This document shows positions 11,802 through 18,551 of a DNA stretch of 21,067 nt, piece by piece (the first letter of the stretch is position 1; the number at the start of each line of letters is the position of its first letter). The DNA comes from Bacillota bacterium (GTDB taxonomy: Bacteria; Bacillota; Clostridia; Christensenellales; Aristaeellaceae). The translations under genes and the position numbers were made by a program. The stretch lies in contig JAEZTL010000035.1 in assembly GCA_023421395.1 (NCBI GenBank), forward strand, positions 1 through 21,067. The letters are read 5' to 3'. The notes under the pieces are model-generated. The model was not told the origin of the DNA. It searched no databases and saw only the letters and a program-made list of their open reading frames with translations.

Positions 11802-11839
11802 AATGGCGTAAGGCGCAATCCTTGCGCCATTATGCTTTT
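11802..11839 (+). terminator. Terminator between the dehydrogenase and the ABC operon
   Basis: The stem AATGGCGTAAGG (11802-11813) with CCTTGCGCCATT (11820-11831) has 12 pairs, one of them G-U, and a 6-nt loop. ATGC and TTTT follow (11836-11839). It lies 31 bp after the dehydrogenase stop and 30 bp before the ATPase start, so it probably gives partial termination. No convincing separate promoter is seen for the transporter genes. Confidence 0.6.
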
Positions 11840-11868
11840 CCAAAATGACCTGAATCGGAGGGGAAACC

Positions 11869-12684
11869 ATGCAGCTGGCCAGAAAAAAGCCCGAAGCCGC
11901 CGCCCAGCCGGGAGACGACGTGGAGATCCTGATTGAAAACCTGTCCGTGCGTTTTCCGGACAAGGGACGCGGCGAGACCATCGACGCGCTGGTCAACGTG
12001 GACCTTGAAATCAAGCAGGGAGAGTTCGTGTCGCTGGTGGGGCCGTCGGGCTGCGGCAAGACCACGCTGCTGCGCACCATCGCGGACCTGCAGCAGCCGT
12101 CGGAGGGTTCCATCACCGTGCGCGGGCAGACGCCCCGGCAGGTGCGCCTGCAGAAGAAGTACGGCATCGTGTTCCAGAGCCCGGTGCTCTACGACTGGCG
12201 CACCGCCCGCAGGAACGTGTGCATGCCGATGGAACTGATGGGCCTGCCCAAGCCCCACCGCACCGCCACCGTCAGCGAAATGCTGGAGATGGTGGGCCTC
12301 ATTGATTTCGGCCGCAAGTATCCGGGGCAGCTCTCCGGCGGCATGCAACAGCGGGTTGGCATCGCGCGGGCGCTGGCCATTGATCCGGAAATCCTCCTGA
12401 TGGACGAACCCTTCTCGGCCCTCGACGAATTCACCAAGGAGAAGCTGAACGAGGACCTTTTGACCATCTGGAACAAGACCCACAAGACCATCGTATTCGT
12501 CACCCACAACATCTCCGAGGCGGTGTTCCTGTCAGACCGCGTGGTGGTGCTTTCGCCCCACCCGGGCCGCGTGTCGGCGGTGATCGACATCGACATCCCA
12601 CGCCCGAGGCGTCTCGCGGTCAAGGATACGGGCGCTTTCAGCGCGCTGGTCGCGAAGGTTCGCGGCAGCTTCGAGGGGGTGTGA
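11869..12684 (+). CDS. ABC transporter ATPase (SsuB/TauB/ThiZ type)
   Basis: This 271-residue cytoplasmic ATPase powers the importer formed with the next genes. Walker A is GPSGCGKTT with Lys64, the Q-loop is in VFQSPVLYDW, the signature is LSGGMQQR from Leu155, Walker B is ILLMDEP (Asp179, Glu180), and the H-loop is FVTHNISEAVFLSDR. It belongs to the nitrate/sulfonate/taurine/thiamine-precursor group (COG1116 type). The substrate is set by the binding protein, not this subunit. The ATG at 11869 has CGGAGGGG upstream. Its stop lies 4 bp before the TTG of the first permease, so the two are translationally linked. The terminator at 11802-11839 precedes it, so expression may depend on read-through from the promoter at 9178. 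Confidence 0.93.
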   Translation: MQLARKKPEAAAQPGDDVEILIENLSVRFPDKGRGETIDALVNVDLEIKQGEFVSLVGPSGCGKTTLLRTIADLQQPSEGSITVRGQTPRQVRLQKKYGIVFQSPVLYDWRTARRNVCMPMELMGLPKPHRTATVSEMLEMVGLIDFGRKYPGQLSGGMQQRVGIARALAIDPEILLMDEPFSALDEFTKEKLNEDLLTIWNKTHKTIVFVTHNISEAVFLSDRVVVLSPHPGRVSAVIDIDIPRPRRLAVKDTGAFSALVAKVRGSFEGV

Positions 12685-12688
12685 CCGC

Positions 12689-13534
12689 TTGTCGCCCCTG
12701 AAAAAAACGCTCTCTTCGCCCAAGATGGTCACCTTCGTATGGGTCCTGGGCCTCATCGTGGTGTGGGAGATCGGCGCGACGGTCATTTCGGGCGTCAAGC
12801 GCACGCCGGAGAACGTGCTGCCCCACCTGTGGCAGATTCTCTTCTCGGTGTTTGACGCCCGCAAAATCAACGGCACCCAGTCGGCGCTGGAGATTGTGAT
12901 GTCAAACGCCGGGGTCACCCTTCTGCGCGCCGCCATCGGCTTTGTGCTGGGCGCGGCGGTGGGGTATTTGCTGGCGCTCGTGATGAGCCTTTTCAAGGCG
13001 GTGGAGAAGACCATTTTTCCCTACCTGATGATCATTCAGATGATCCCGATCCTGGGCATGGCGCCCATCGTGCTGGCGCTGACAAAGTCCATCGACAAAA
13101 GCCGCATCGTGATCGCGGCGATCCTGACATTCTATCCGGTGGCCACCAACACGCTGGCCGGCTTCAAGGCGGTGGAGCGGGAGAAGCGGGAATTGATGTT
13201 CTCCCTGGCCGCCAGCCGGTACGAGGTGTACAAAAAGCTCCTCATCCCCTTCTCGATGCCCTATCTGTTCACCGGGCTCAAGATCGCGGCGCCGATGGCC
13301 ATCACCGCGTCCATCCTGGTGGACACGCTGCAGGGCGGCAGCGGACTGGGCACGATGATGAGCCAGTCGCTCAAGCACGCGATGAGCATCTACGTGTTCT
13401 GGCAGATCGTGTTTCTGAGCGCCATCGTCGGCATCCTGAGTTATCAGCTGATGGCCACGCTGGAGAAATGGGCCTCCCCCTACCGGCGGAACCCCAAAAA
13501 TGCCATCCCCGTGAAGCCGAGGACGCTGCCATGA
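12689..13534 (+). CDS. ABC transporter permease 1
   Basis: This 281-residue inner-membrane permease belongs to the SsuC/TauC group. The first hydrophobic segment is about 14-33 and several more follow (for example about 73-95, 110-133 and 215-250). The EAA-type loop that docks on the ATPase lies at about 170-205 (SLAASRYEVYKKLLIPFSMPYLFTGLK). The start is a TTG (12689) with GAGGGGG upstream; the first in-frame ATG (about 12725) would cut into the first membrane segment. It overlaps the second permease by 4 bp (ATGA). The two permeases differ clearly in sequence, so the channel is probably a heterodimer, whereas SsuC and TauC systems usually have one permease gene. Confidence 0.9.
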   Translation: MSPLKKTLSSPKMVTFVWVLGLIVVWEIGATVISGVKRTPENVLPHLWQILFSVFDARKINGTQSALEIVMSNAGVTLLRAAIGFVLGAAVGYLLALVMSLFKAVEKTIFPYLMIIQMIPILGMAPIVLALTKSIDKSRIVIAAILTFYPVATNTLAGFKAVEREKRELMFSLAASRYEVYKKLLIPFSMPYLFTGLKIAAPMAITASILVDTLQGGSGLGTMMSQSLKHAMSIYVFWQIVFLSAIVGILSYQLMATLEKWASPYRRNPKNAIPVKPRTLP

Positions 13535-14331
13535 AGAGCAAGAAACTTTCCTGGGACGGCGTTTCCACCATCCTGTACCCGGTGCTCTTCGGCGTGGTGA
13601 TCGTGATCCTCTGGCAGACGGAGATCCTGCACAGGATTCTCGGCGCGGACACCTTCACGCTGCCGCTGCCGGGGCGGATACTGACCATCATCGGCGACAA
13701 CTTTCCGGCGATCATGGTCAACGTCCGGGCCACCGTCATCGTGGCGCTGGGCGGCCTCACGCTGGGATCGCTCATGGGATACCTTCTTGGCGTGATCGCG
13801 GCCGTATTCACCAAATGGGGCAAGGGCGGGCTGACACTGGCCTCCGCGTTCAACGCGATCCCCATCATCGCCATCGCGCCGATCCTCAATAACCTCACCA
13901 AGGATTTCAGCCAGGACGCCAACGTGCGCAGCATGCTGGCCAAGATGCTGGTGGTCATGATCACCTCCACGGTGTCCATGAGCGTCAACGCCTACCGGGG
14001 GCTGACGGAGCTGAAGCCATTTTCGCTGGACCTGATGCACTCCTACGCCGCCACGCCCTGGCAGATCTTCTATAAGCTCCGGCTGCCCAGCAGCGTGCCC
14101 TACGTATTCACGGCGCTCCGGGTCAGCGTGCCGGGCTCGGTCATCAGCGCGCTGGTCAGCGAGTACTTCGCGGAGTACATCATCGGCGTGGGCCGGCAGA
14201 TCCGCGAGAACATCGTGCTGGCGCAATATGCCACCGCCTGGGCCTACATCCTGGTGGCCTGCGTCATCGGCATCCTGATGTACGCGGCGCTGCTCGTCGC
14301 GGAGAGTATTCTTCTGAAGTGGCGGAGGTAA
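13531..14331 (+). CDS. ABC transporter permease 2
   Basis: This 266-residue inner-membrane permease is from the same family as the gene before it. The first hydrophobic segment is at about 14-30 (YPVLFGVVIVILWQ), and the EAA-type loop is at about 169-205 (YAATPWQIFYKLRLPSSVPYVFTALR). The ATG at 13531 overlaps the stop of permease 1 as ATGA, the usual sign of coupled translation. A longer in-frame start at 13468 would overlap the upstream gene by 67 bp and is rejected. It should pair with permease 1 and the ATPase to import the ligand of the downstream binding protein. Confidence 0.9.
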   Translation: MKSKKLSWDGVSTILYPVLFGVVIVILWQTEILHRILGADTFTLPLPGRILTIIGDNFPAIMVNVRATVIVALGGLTLGSLMGYLLGVIAAVFTKWGKGGLTLASAFNAIPIIAIAPILNNLTKDFSQDANVRSMLAKMLVVMITSTVSMSVNAYRGLTELKPFSLDLMHSYAATPWQIFYKLRLPSSVPYVFTALRVSVPGSVISALVSEYFAEYIIGVGRQIRENIVLAQYATAWAYILVACVIGILMYAALLVAESILLKWRR

Positions 14332-14363
14332 CGCCCACTCGGTTGAATAGATATTCCAAATCA

Positions 14364-14370
14364 AGGGAGG
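14364..14370 (+). promoter_or_regulatory. Ribosome binding site fixing the binding-protein start
   Basis: AGGGAGG lies 8 nt before the ATG at 14379 and supports that start over an earlier in-frame codon at 14319. The chosen start gives a clean signal peptide. Confidence 0.8.
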
Positions 14371-14378
14371 AAACGGAC

Positions 14379-15467
14379 ATGTTGCATGGAAGAAAGAAAA
14401 CGCTGATTCTGTCGGTTCTGATGGTGATGGCGCTGATCGTCGTGACCGCCGGCCCCGCGCTGGCCGCCGGCTATCCGGCGGACGCCACCGCGGAAACCAT
14501 CGTAAAGGACGCCGCATCCCAGGGCAAGGTGGGCAACTGGGGCCTGGGCAACGAGTACGAAATTCAGGCGCTCCTGTCCAAATATGGCCAGCCCACCACC
14601 TACCTCAGCCAGGCTTTCGATATGGACGGCTTTGACGACGATTCCATCCTCCTGGCCTCCGCCATGACCTACAACGAACTGGGCCTGGTTGTAAACGCCT
14701 ACCAGGGCGGCTACAGCTACGGCGACAAAGTGAAGTACATCGACATGAACGACGAGGGCGTGGCGATGCTGGAGGACAACATTTTCACCACCAAGGCCTT
14801 CGCGGAAGCCAATCCCGCAACCGTCAAGGCGTTCGTGGCCGCGTCCATGAAGGGCTGGGCCTACGCCTGCGCCAACCCGGCGGAGGCCGCGGAGATCGTC
14901 TACAAGTACGGCTCCTCCGTGTCCAGCGAGCATCAGGCCTACATGGCGGAGGAAGTCAAGAAACTGGTGGAAACCGACACCAAGGGCAATCCCGTCTCCG
15001 CCTACGGCAAGATGGACGAGGAAGCCATGCAGCAGACGCTGGACCTGGCCAAGGCCTACATCAAGCTCTCCGATGCTACCGCGGCGGACGCGCTCTCCAA
15101 GCTGACCCTCGCCGACATCTCCGACCCCTCCTACTGGGCGGCGGCCACCGCGGAAGGCGCGGCCCTCGAGGCCCCCGAGAAGGCGGATGTGACCATTCAG
15201 CTCAAGTGGCTGCCGCAGGCGCAGTTCATGGGCTACTATGTGGCGCTGGACAAGGGCTACTATAAGGACGCGGGCCTCAACGTGACGATCGTACCCGGCG
15301 GCGGCGACATCTCCGAGACCACGGCCGTTTACACCGGCCAGGTGGACTTCGGCGTAACCTGGGTCTCCAACCTGATCGCGGCCAACGCCGGCGGCATGGG
15401 CCTTACCGAGGTGGCGCAGGTGTTCCAGCGCTCCGGCCTGGTGCTGGTGTACAAGATCGCGGAGTAA
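14379..15467 (+). CDS. THI5/NMT1-type ABC substrate-binding protein with circularly permuted domain order
   Basis: This 362-residue exported protein has a signal peptide at 1-30 (KK, a hydrophobic core, then ALA-A). It should bring a pyrimidine-like ligand to the adjacent permeases. The family is recognised from LKWLPQAQF, YYVALDKGYYKDAGL, DFGVTW, VFQRSGLVLV, GNEYEI, TYNEL, DEGVAMLEDNIFTT and GWAYACANP. In ordinary members LKWLPQAQF comes first. Here GNEYEI is at 57-62 and GWAYA near 165, while LKWLPQAQF is at 275-283 and the protein ends just after VFQRSGLVLVYKIAE. The two blocks are therefore swapped, with an acidic/Ala linker (about 255-267) joining the old C- and N-termini. The frame is open throughout. 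No lipobox Cys is present, unlike most Gram-positive binding proteins. Ligand unknown; uracil, thymine or a hydantoin is likely from context. Confidence 0.85.
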   Translation: MLHGRKKTLILSVLMVMALIVVTAGPALAAGYPADATAETIVKDAASQGKVGNWGLGNEYEIQALLSKYGQPTTYLSQAFDMDGFDDDSILLASAMTYNELGLVVNAYQGGYSYGDKVKYIDMNDEGVAMLEDNIFTTKAFAEANPATVKAFVAASMKGWAYACANPAEAAEIVYKYGSSVSSEHQAYMAEEVKKLVETDTKGNPVSAYGKMDEEAMQQTLDLAKAYIKLSDATAADALSKLTLADISDPSYWAAATAEGAALEAPEKADVTIQLKWLPQAQFMGYYVALDKGYYKDAGLNVTIVPGGGDISETTAVYTGQVDFGVTWVSNLIAANAGGMGLTEVAQVFQRSGLVLVYKIAE

Positions 15468-15615
15468 ATCACGCCGGAGGGCGCCGCCCCTTGGAACCCC
15501 GCCCGGGGGCATGATGCCCCCGGGACCCCTCGCAAAGGCAAAGAATCAAGCAAACTAACCCAATTCGCCCGCGCCGCGAGCACGGTGCGGGCGGTCCGCC
15601 GAAGGAGGCTATCGC
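15468..15615 (+). repeat. Intercistronic GC-rich hairpins between the binding protein and dihydropyrimidinase
   Basis: Two hairpins fill this gap. The first has CCCGGGGGC (15502-15510) with GCCCCCGGG (15516-15524) and a 5-nt loop. The second has CGCCCGCGCCG (15566-15576) with CGGTGCGGGCG (15583-15593), 11 pairs with one G-U. Neither has a U-run. They may stabilise the upstream message so that the binding protein is made in excess, or partly block read-through. The surrounding text (GGCGCCGCCCCTTGGAACCCC) looks like a dispersed intergenic repeat, which is only an impression here. Confidence 0.45.
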
Positions 15616-16986
15616 ATGGATCTTCTGATTAAAAACGGCAGGATCGTCACGGCGGAGGAGGTTTTCTCCGGCGATATCGGGGTGGCGGATGGCAGAATTG
15701 CGCTGATCGGGGAGCATCTTGATCTTCCGGCGAAGGCCGTTGTGGACGCCGCGGGCAAGTACGTGCTGCCCGGCGCCATCGACGCGCACACCCACCTTGC
15801 GATGCCCTTTGGCGGCACCGTGTCGGCGGACGGCTATCTCGCCGGCACCCGGGCCGCGGCCTCAGGCGGCGTGACCACCGTGTTCGATTACCCGATGCAG
15901 CGGAAGGGCAAGGGCATTTTGGAGACCGTCGAGGCCCGGCGCGCGCTGTGCGGGCCGGAAGCGTGCGTGGACTTCGCGTTCCACTGCATCGTCACGGACT
16001 TAAACGGCGGTGCGCTTCTTGATGAATTCCAGGCCGCGGCGGACTACGGCATCACCAGCTTCAAGTGCTTCATGGTGTACAAAAAGGAAGGCATGATGGT
16101 GGACGATGGCACCTTCATCAAGGTGCTGCGGCGCGCCGCGGAGGTGGGCGCCATCACCAACATCCACGCCGAGAACCCCGACGTGATCGACATGAACATC
16201 GAGCGCTTCCTGAAGGAGGGGCACACCTCCGCCTGGTACCACTACCTGTCCCGGCCGGAATACGTGGAGGCCGAGGCCGACAAGCGCGCCGTCCACTGGG
16301 CGACGCACGCGGACGCGCCGCTCTACATCGTGCACATGGCGGACGCCGAGGGCCTCGAGGCCGCCGTGGCGGCCAAGCGCGCGGGCGCGAAGATCTTCAT
16401 CGAAACCTGCCTGCAGTACCTGGAGTTCACCAGCGAGGTCTACAAGCGCCCGGACGGCCGGAATTTTGTATGCTCGCCGCCCATCAAGGGCGAGGAGAGC
16501 CGTGCGGCGCTTTGGAAGGCCGTGGCCGACGGCGGGATCGACACCGTCGCCACCGACCATTGCCCCTTCCAGAGCTACGAAAAGGACTGGGGCAAGGACG
16601 ACTTCACCAAGATCCCCAATGGCTGCGCGGGCGTGGAGAACCTCTACCCCTATATGCTCGCCGCCGCCAACGAAGGAAAAATTTCCTTCCCCCGCGCCGT
16701 TCAACTGTGCGCCGCCAACCCTGCGAGGATCTTCGGCTGTACGCAGAAGGGGTCTCTCGCCGTGGGCAAGGACGCGGACATCGTGGTCTACGACCCGGAG
16801 AAGACCTTCACCGTGTCGGTTTCGAACATGCACTCCGACTACGACCACACCATCTGGGAGGGCAAGACCCTTCACGGCTATCCCGTGAAGACCTTCGTTC
16901 GCGGAAAACTGGTCTATGACGACGGCGCGTTCGTGGGCGAGCCGGGGTTCGGCCGGTTTATAAAGCGCGCGCCGGTCATGCGGTAG
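15616..16986 (+). CDS. pydB: Dihydropyrimidinase / hydantoinase
   Basis: This 456-residue binuclear zinc amidohydrolase opens the ring of dihydrouracil, dihydrothymine or hydantoins to the N-carbamoyl amino acid. The metal ligands are all present: His58 and His60 (DAHTHL), Lys150 (SFKCFMVY, the carboxylated lysine), His184 (IHAEN), His240 (VHMAD) and Asp314 (TDHCPF). Tyr155 is in the substrate-binding place. Motifs FTKIPNG and GSLAVGKDADIVVYDP also match the D-hydantoinase/dihydropyrimidinase branch rather than dihydroorotase or allantoinase. The ATG at 15616 has AAGGAGG 7 nt upstream. The dehydrogenase follows after 18 bp. The pathway role as step two of reductive pyrimidine breakdown is inferred from the neighbours. 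Confidence 0.94.
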   Translation: MDLLIKNGRIVTAEEVFSGDIGVADGRIALIGEHLDLPAKAVVDAAGKYVLPGAIDAHTHLAMPFGGTVSADGYLAGTRAAASGGVTTVFDYPMQRKGKGILETVEARRALCGPEACVDFAFHCIVTDLNGGALLDEFQAAADYGITSFKCFMVYKKEGMMVDDGTFIKVLRRAAEVGAITNIHAENPDVIDMNIERFLKEGHTSAWYHYLSRPEYVEAEADKRAVHWATHADAPLYIVHMADAEGLEAAVAAKRAGAKIFIETCLQYLEFTSEVYKRPDGRNFVCSPPIKGEESRAALWKAVADGGIDTVATDHCPFQSYEKDWGKDDFTKIPNGCAGVENLYPYMLAAANEGKISFPRAVQLCAANPARIFGCTQKGSLAVGKDADIVVYDPEKTFTVSVSNMHSDYDHTIWEGKTLHGYPVKTFVRGKLVYDDGAFVGEPGFGRFIKRAPVMR

Positions 16987-17004
16987 GGAAGGGAGGGACG
17001 TATC

Positions 17005-18534
17005 TTGCGAAGCATCTATGGCGCCATCGCGCTCCGGGAGGAGGCGGGCGGCTGCCTTCTGTGCGAGGGTGCGCCCTGCACCGCCGCCTGCCCCTACGGG
17101 ATCGACGCCGCGCGGGCCGTCCGGTCGGTTCGTTTTGAAAACACCGCCGGGGCGGCGCTGGACCTGCCCGGCCCGCTGCCCTGCAAGACCTGCGCGGGCC
17201 GGCCCTGCATGAGCGCCTGCCTGAAAAAGCGCACGGGCCGGGCGGTGGCCATCGACGAGGTATTGCTGCGCTCGGCCGGCGCTCGGCCGGCGGCGCCCAA
17301 GGCCGACCTTTCCATCGACTTCTGCGGAGTCCGGTGCGAAAACCCGTTCTTTCTGTCTTCGTCCATCGTGGCCAGCTCCTACGAGATGATCGCGCGGGCG
17401 TTCCGGATGGGCTGGGCGGGCGCGGCGTTCAAGACCATCGGCCTCTTTGTCCCCGACGAGGTGTCGCCCCGGTTCGACGCCCTCCGCAAGGAGACCACGC
17501 CGTTTCTCGGGTTTAAAAATATCGAACAGATCTCCGAAAAGCCCATCGGGGAGAACCTCGCCGCCATCCGGCGGCTGAAGGCGGAGTTTCCGACAAAGGT
17601 GATCATCGCCTCCATCATGGGCCGCAGCGAGGAGGAGTGGACGGAGCTGGCGCGCCTCGTCACCGGCGCGGGGGCGGACATCATTGAGTGCAACTTCTCC
17701 TGCCCCCACATGGCGGCGGACGGCCTGGGCGCGGACGTGGGCCAGAACCCGATGCTGGTGGCGGCGTTCACCCGCGCGGTGCGGCGCGGCACGCGCCTGC
17801 CGGTCCTGGCCAAGATGACGCCGAACCTCGGCAACATGGAACCCCCCGCCGTCGCCGCCGTCGAAGCCGGCGCGAGCGGCATCGCGGCCATCAACACCAT
17901 CAAAAGCGTGATGAACGTCAACCTGGAAACCTTCTCCTCCGGGCCGGATGTGGCGGGCGTCACCAGCGTGGGCGGCTATTCCGGCAAGGCGGTGAAGCCC
18001 ATCGCGCTGAGGTTCATCCAGTCCCTGAAGGGCGACCCACGGCTCGCCGCCGTGCCCGTCAGCGGCATGGGCGGCATTGAAACCTGGCGGGACGCGGCCG
18101 AATTCATCGCGCTGGGCTGCGAGAACATCCAGGTGACCACCGCCGTCATGCAGTACGGCTACCGCATCGTCGAGGACATGATCCTTGGCCTTCGGCTCTA
18201 CCTGGACGAGCGGGGCATGGGCGGCGTGACTGAGTTGGTGGGCCGGGCGCTTCCCCGCATCGTCCCGGCGGAAAATCTGGACCGGGAGACGGTCTGCCTG
18301 CCGAGGTTTGACCGTTCAAAATGCGTGGGCTGCGGCCGCTGCAGCGTGTCCTGCGAGGACGCGGGCCATCAGGCGCTGAAAAAGGGCGACCGGGGCGCGC
18401 CCATTCTCGACGCGAAGAAGTGCGCGGGCTGTCACCTGTGCGTCACCGTCTGCCCGGTGGAGGCCATTTCCCAGGGAATCCGCGTGAAAAAACGGCGCGC
18501 TTTAGAGGACGGTGTTCGCGCCGGAGTTGTATGA
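17005..18534 (+). CDS. preA: PreA-type dihydropyrimidine dehydrogenase with extra N-terminal iron-sulfur module
   Basis: This would catalyse uracil/dihydrouracil interconversion. Three parts are visible. Residues 1-90 carry eight or so Cys in patterns like the N-terminal 4Fe-4S domain of full-length DPD (C17-x2-C20-x4-C25-x3-C29-P, then CKTCAGRPCMSAC). Residues about 100-420 form the FMN barrel, with the catalytic loop NFSCPH including Cys233, plus KMTPN, AINTIKS and GGYSGKAVKPIALR. The C-terminus carries two ferredoxin-type motifs (CVGCGRCSVSC and CAGCHLCVTVCP). E. coli PreA (about 411 residues) lacks the first part, which there belongs to PreT. No FAD/NADPH domain is present here or elsewhere in the window, so the electron partner is unknown; ferredoxin is a guess. 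The start is TTG with GGGAGGG upstream. Confidence 0.92.
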   Translation: MRSIYGAIALREEAGGCLLCEGAPCTAACPYGIDAARAVRSVRFENTAGAALDLPGPLPCKTCAGRPCMSACLKKRTGRAVAIDEVLLRSAGARPAAPKADLSIDFCGVRCENPFFLSSSIVASSYEMIARAFRMGWAGAAFKTIGLFVPDEVSPRFDALRKETTPFLGFKNIEQISEKPIGENLAAIRRLKAEFPTKVIIASIMGRSEEEWTELARLVTGAGADIIECNFSCPHMAADGLGADVGQNPMLVAAFTRAVRRGTRLPVLAKMTPNLGNMEPPAVAAVEAGASGIAAINTIKSVMNVNLETFSSGPDVAGVTSVGGYSGKAVKPIALRFIQSLKGDPRLAAVPVSGMGGIETWRDAAEFIALGCENIQVTTAVMQYGYRIVEDMILGLRLYLDERGMGGVTELVGRALPRIVPAENLDRETVCLPRFDRSKCVGCGRCSVSCEDAGHQALKKGDRGAPILDAKKCAGCHLCVTVCPVEAISQGIRVKKRRALEDGVRAGVV

Positions 18535-18551
18535 ACAAGGAGGAATGACCC

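Noticed and set aside
11782..11804. TTTACA and TACAAT as a promoter for the ABC operon
   Set aside because: The spacer is only 11 bp and the -10-like box overlaps the terminator stem.
11840..11868. Possible TPP riboswitch piece (ACCTGAATCGGAGGGG) before a THI5-like transporter
   Set aside because: Only a few bases resemble the thi-box; the CTGAGA part and the required stems are absent, and the space between the terminator hairpin and the ATG is too short.
13468..13530. Longer start for permease 2
   Set aside because: It would overlap permease 1 heavily; the ATGA overlap at 13531 is the usual arrangement.
14379..15467. Binding protein as a frameshifted or truncated pseudogene
   Set aside because: The frame is continuous, both blocks appear complete, and the signal peptide and ribosome site are intact; reordering, not loss, explains the pattern.
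15502..15524. Hairpin as an intrinsic terminator after the binding protein gene
   Set aside because: No U-run follows and the next gene is in the same pathway, so it is described as an intercistronic hairpin.
16000..17709. 569-codon minus-strand open frame over dihydropyrimidinase and preA
   Set aside because: Antisense to two conserved enzymes with intact active sites; its composition is that of a shadow frame.
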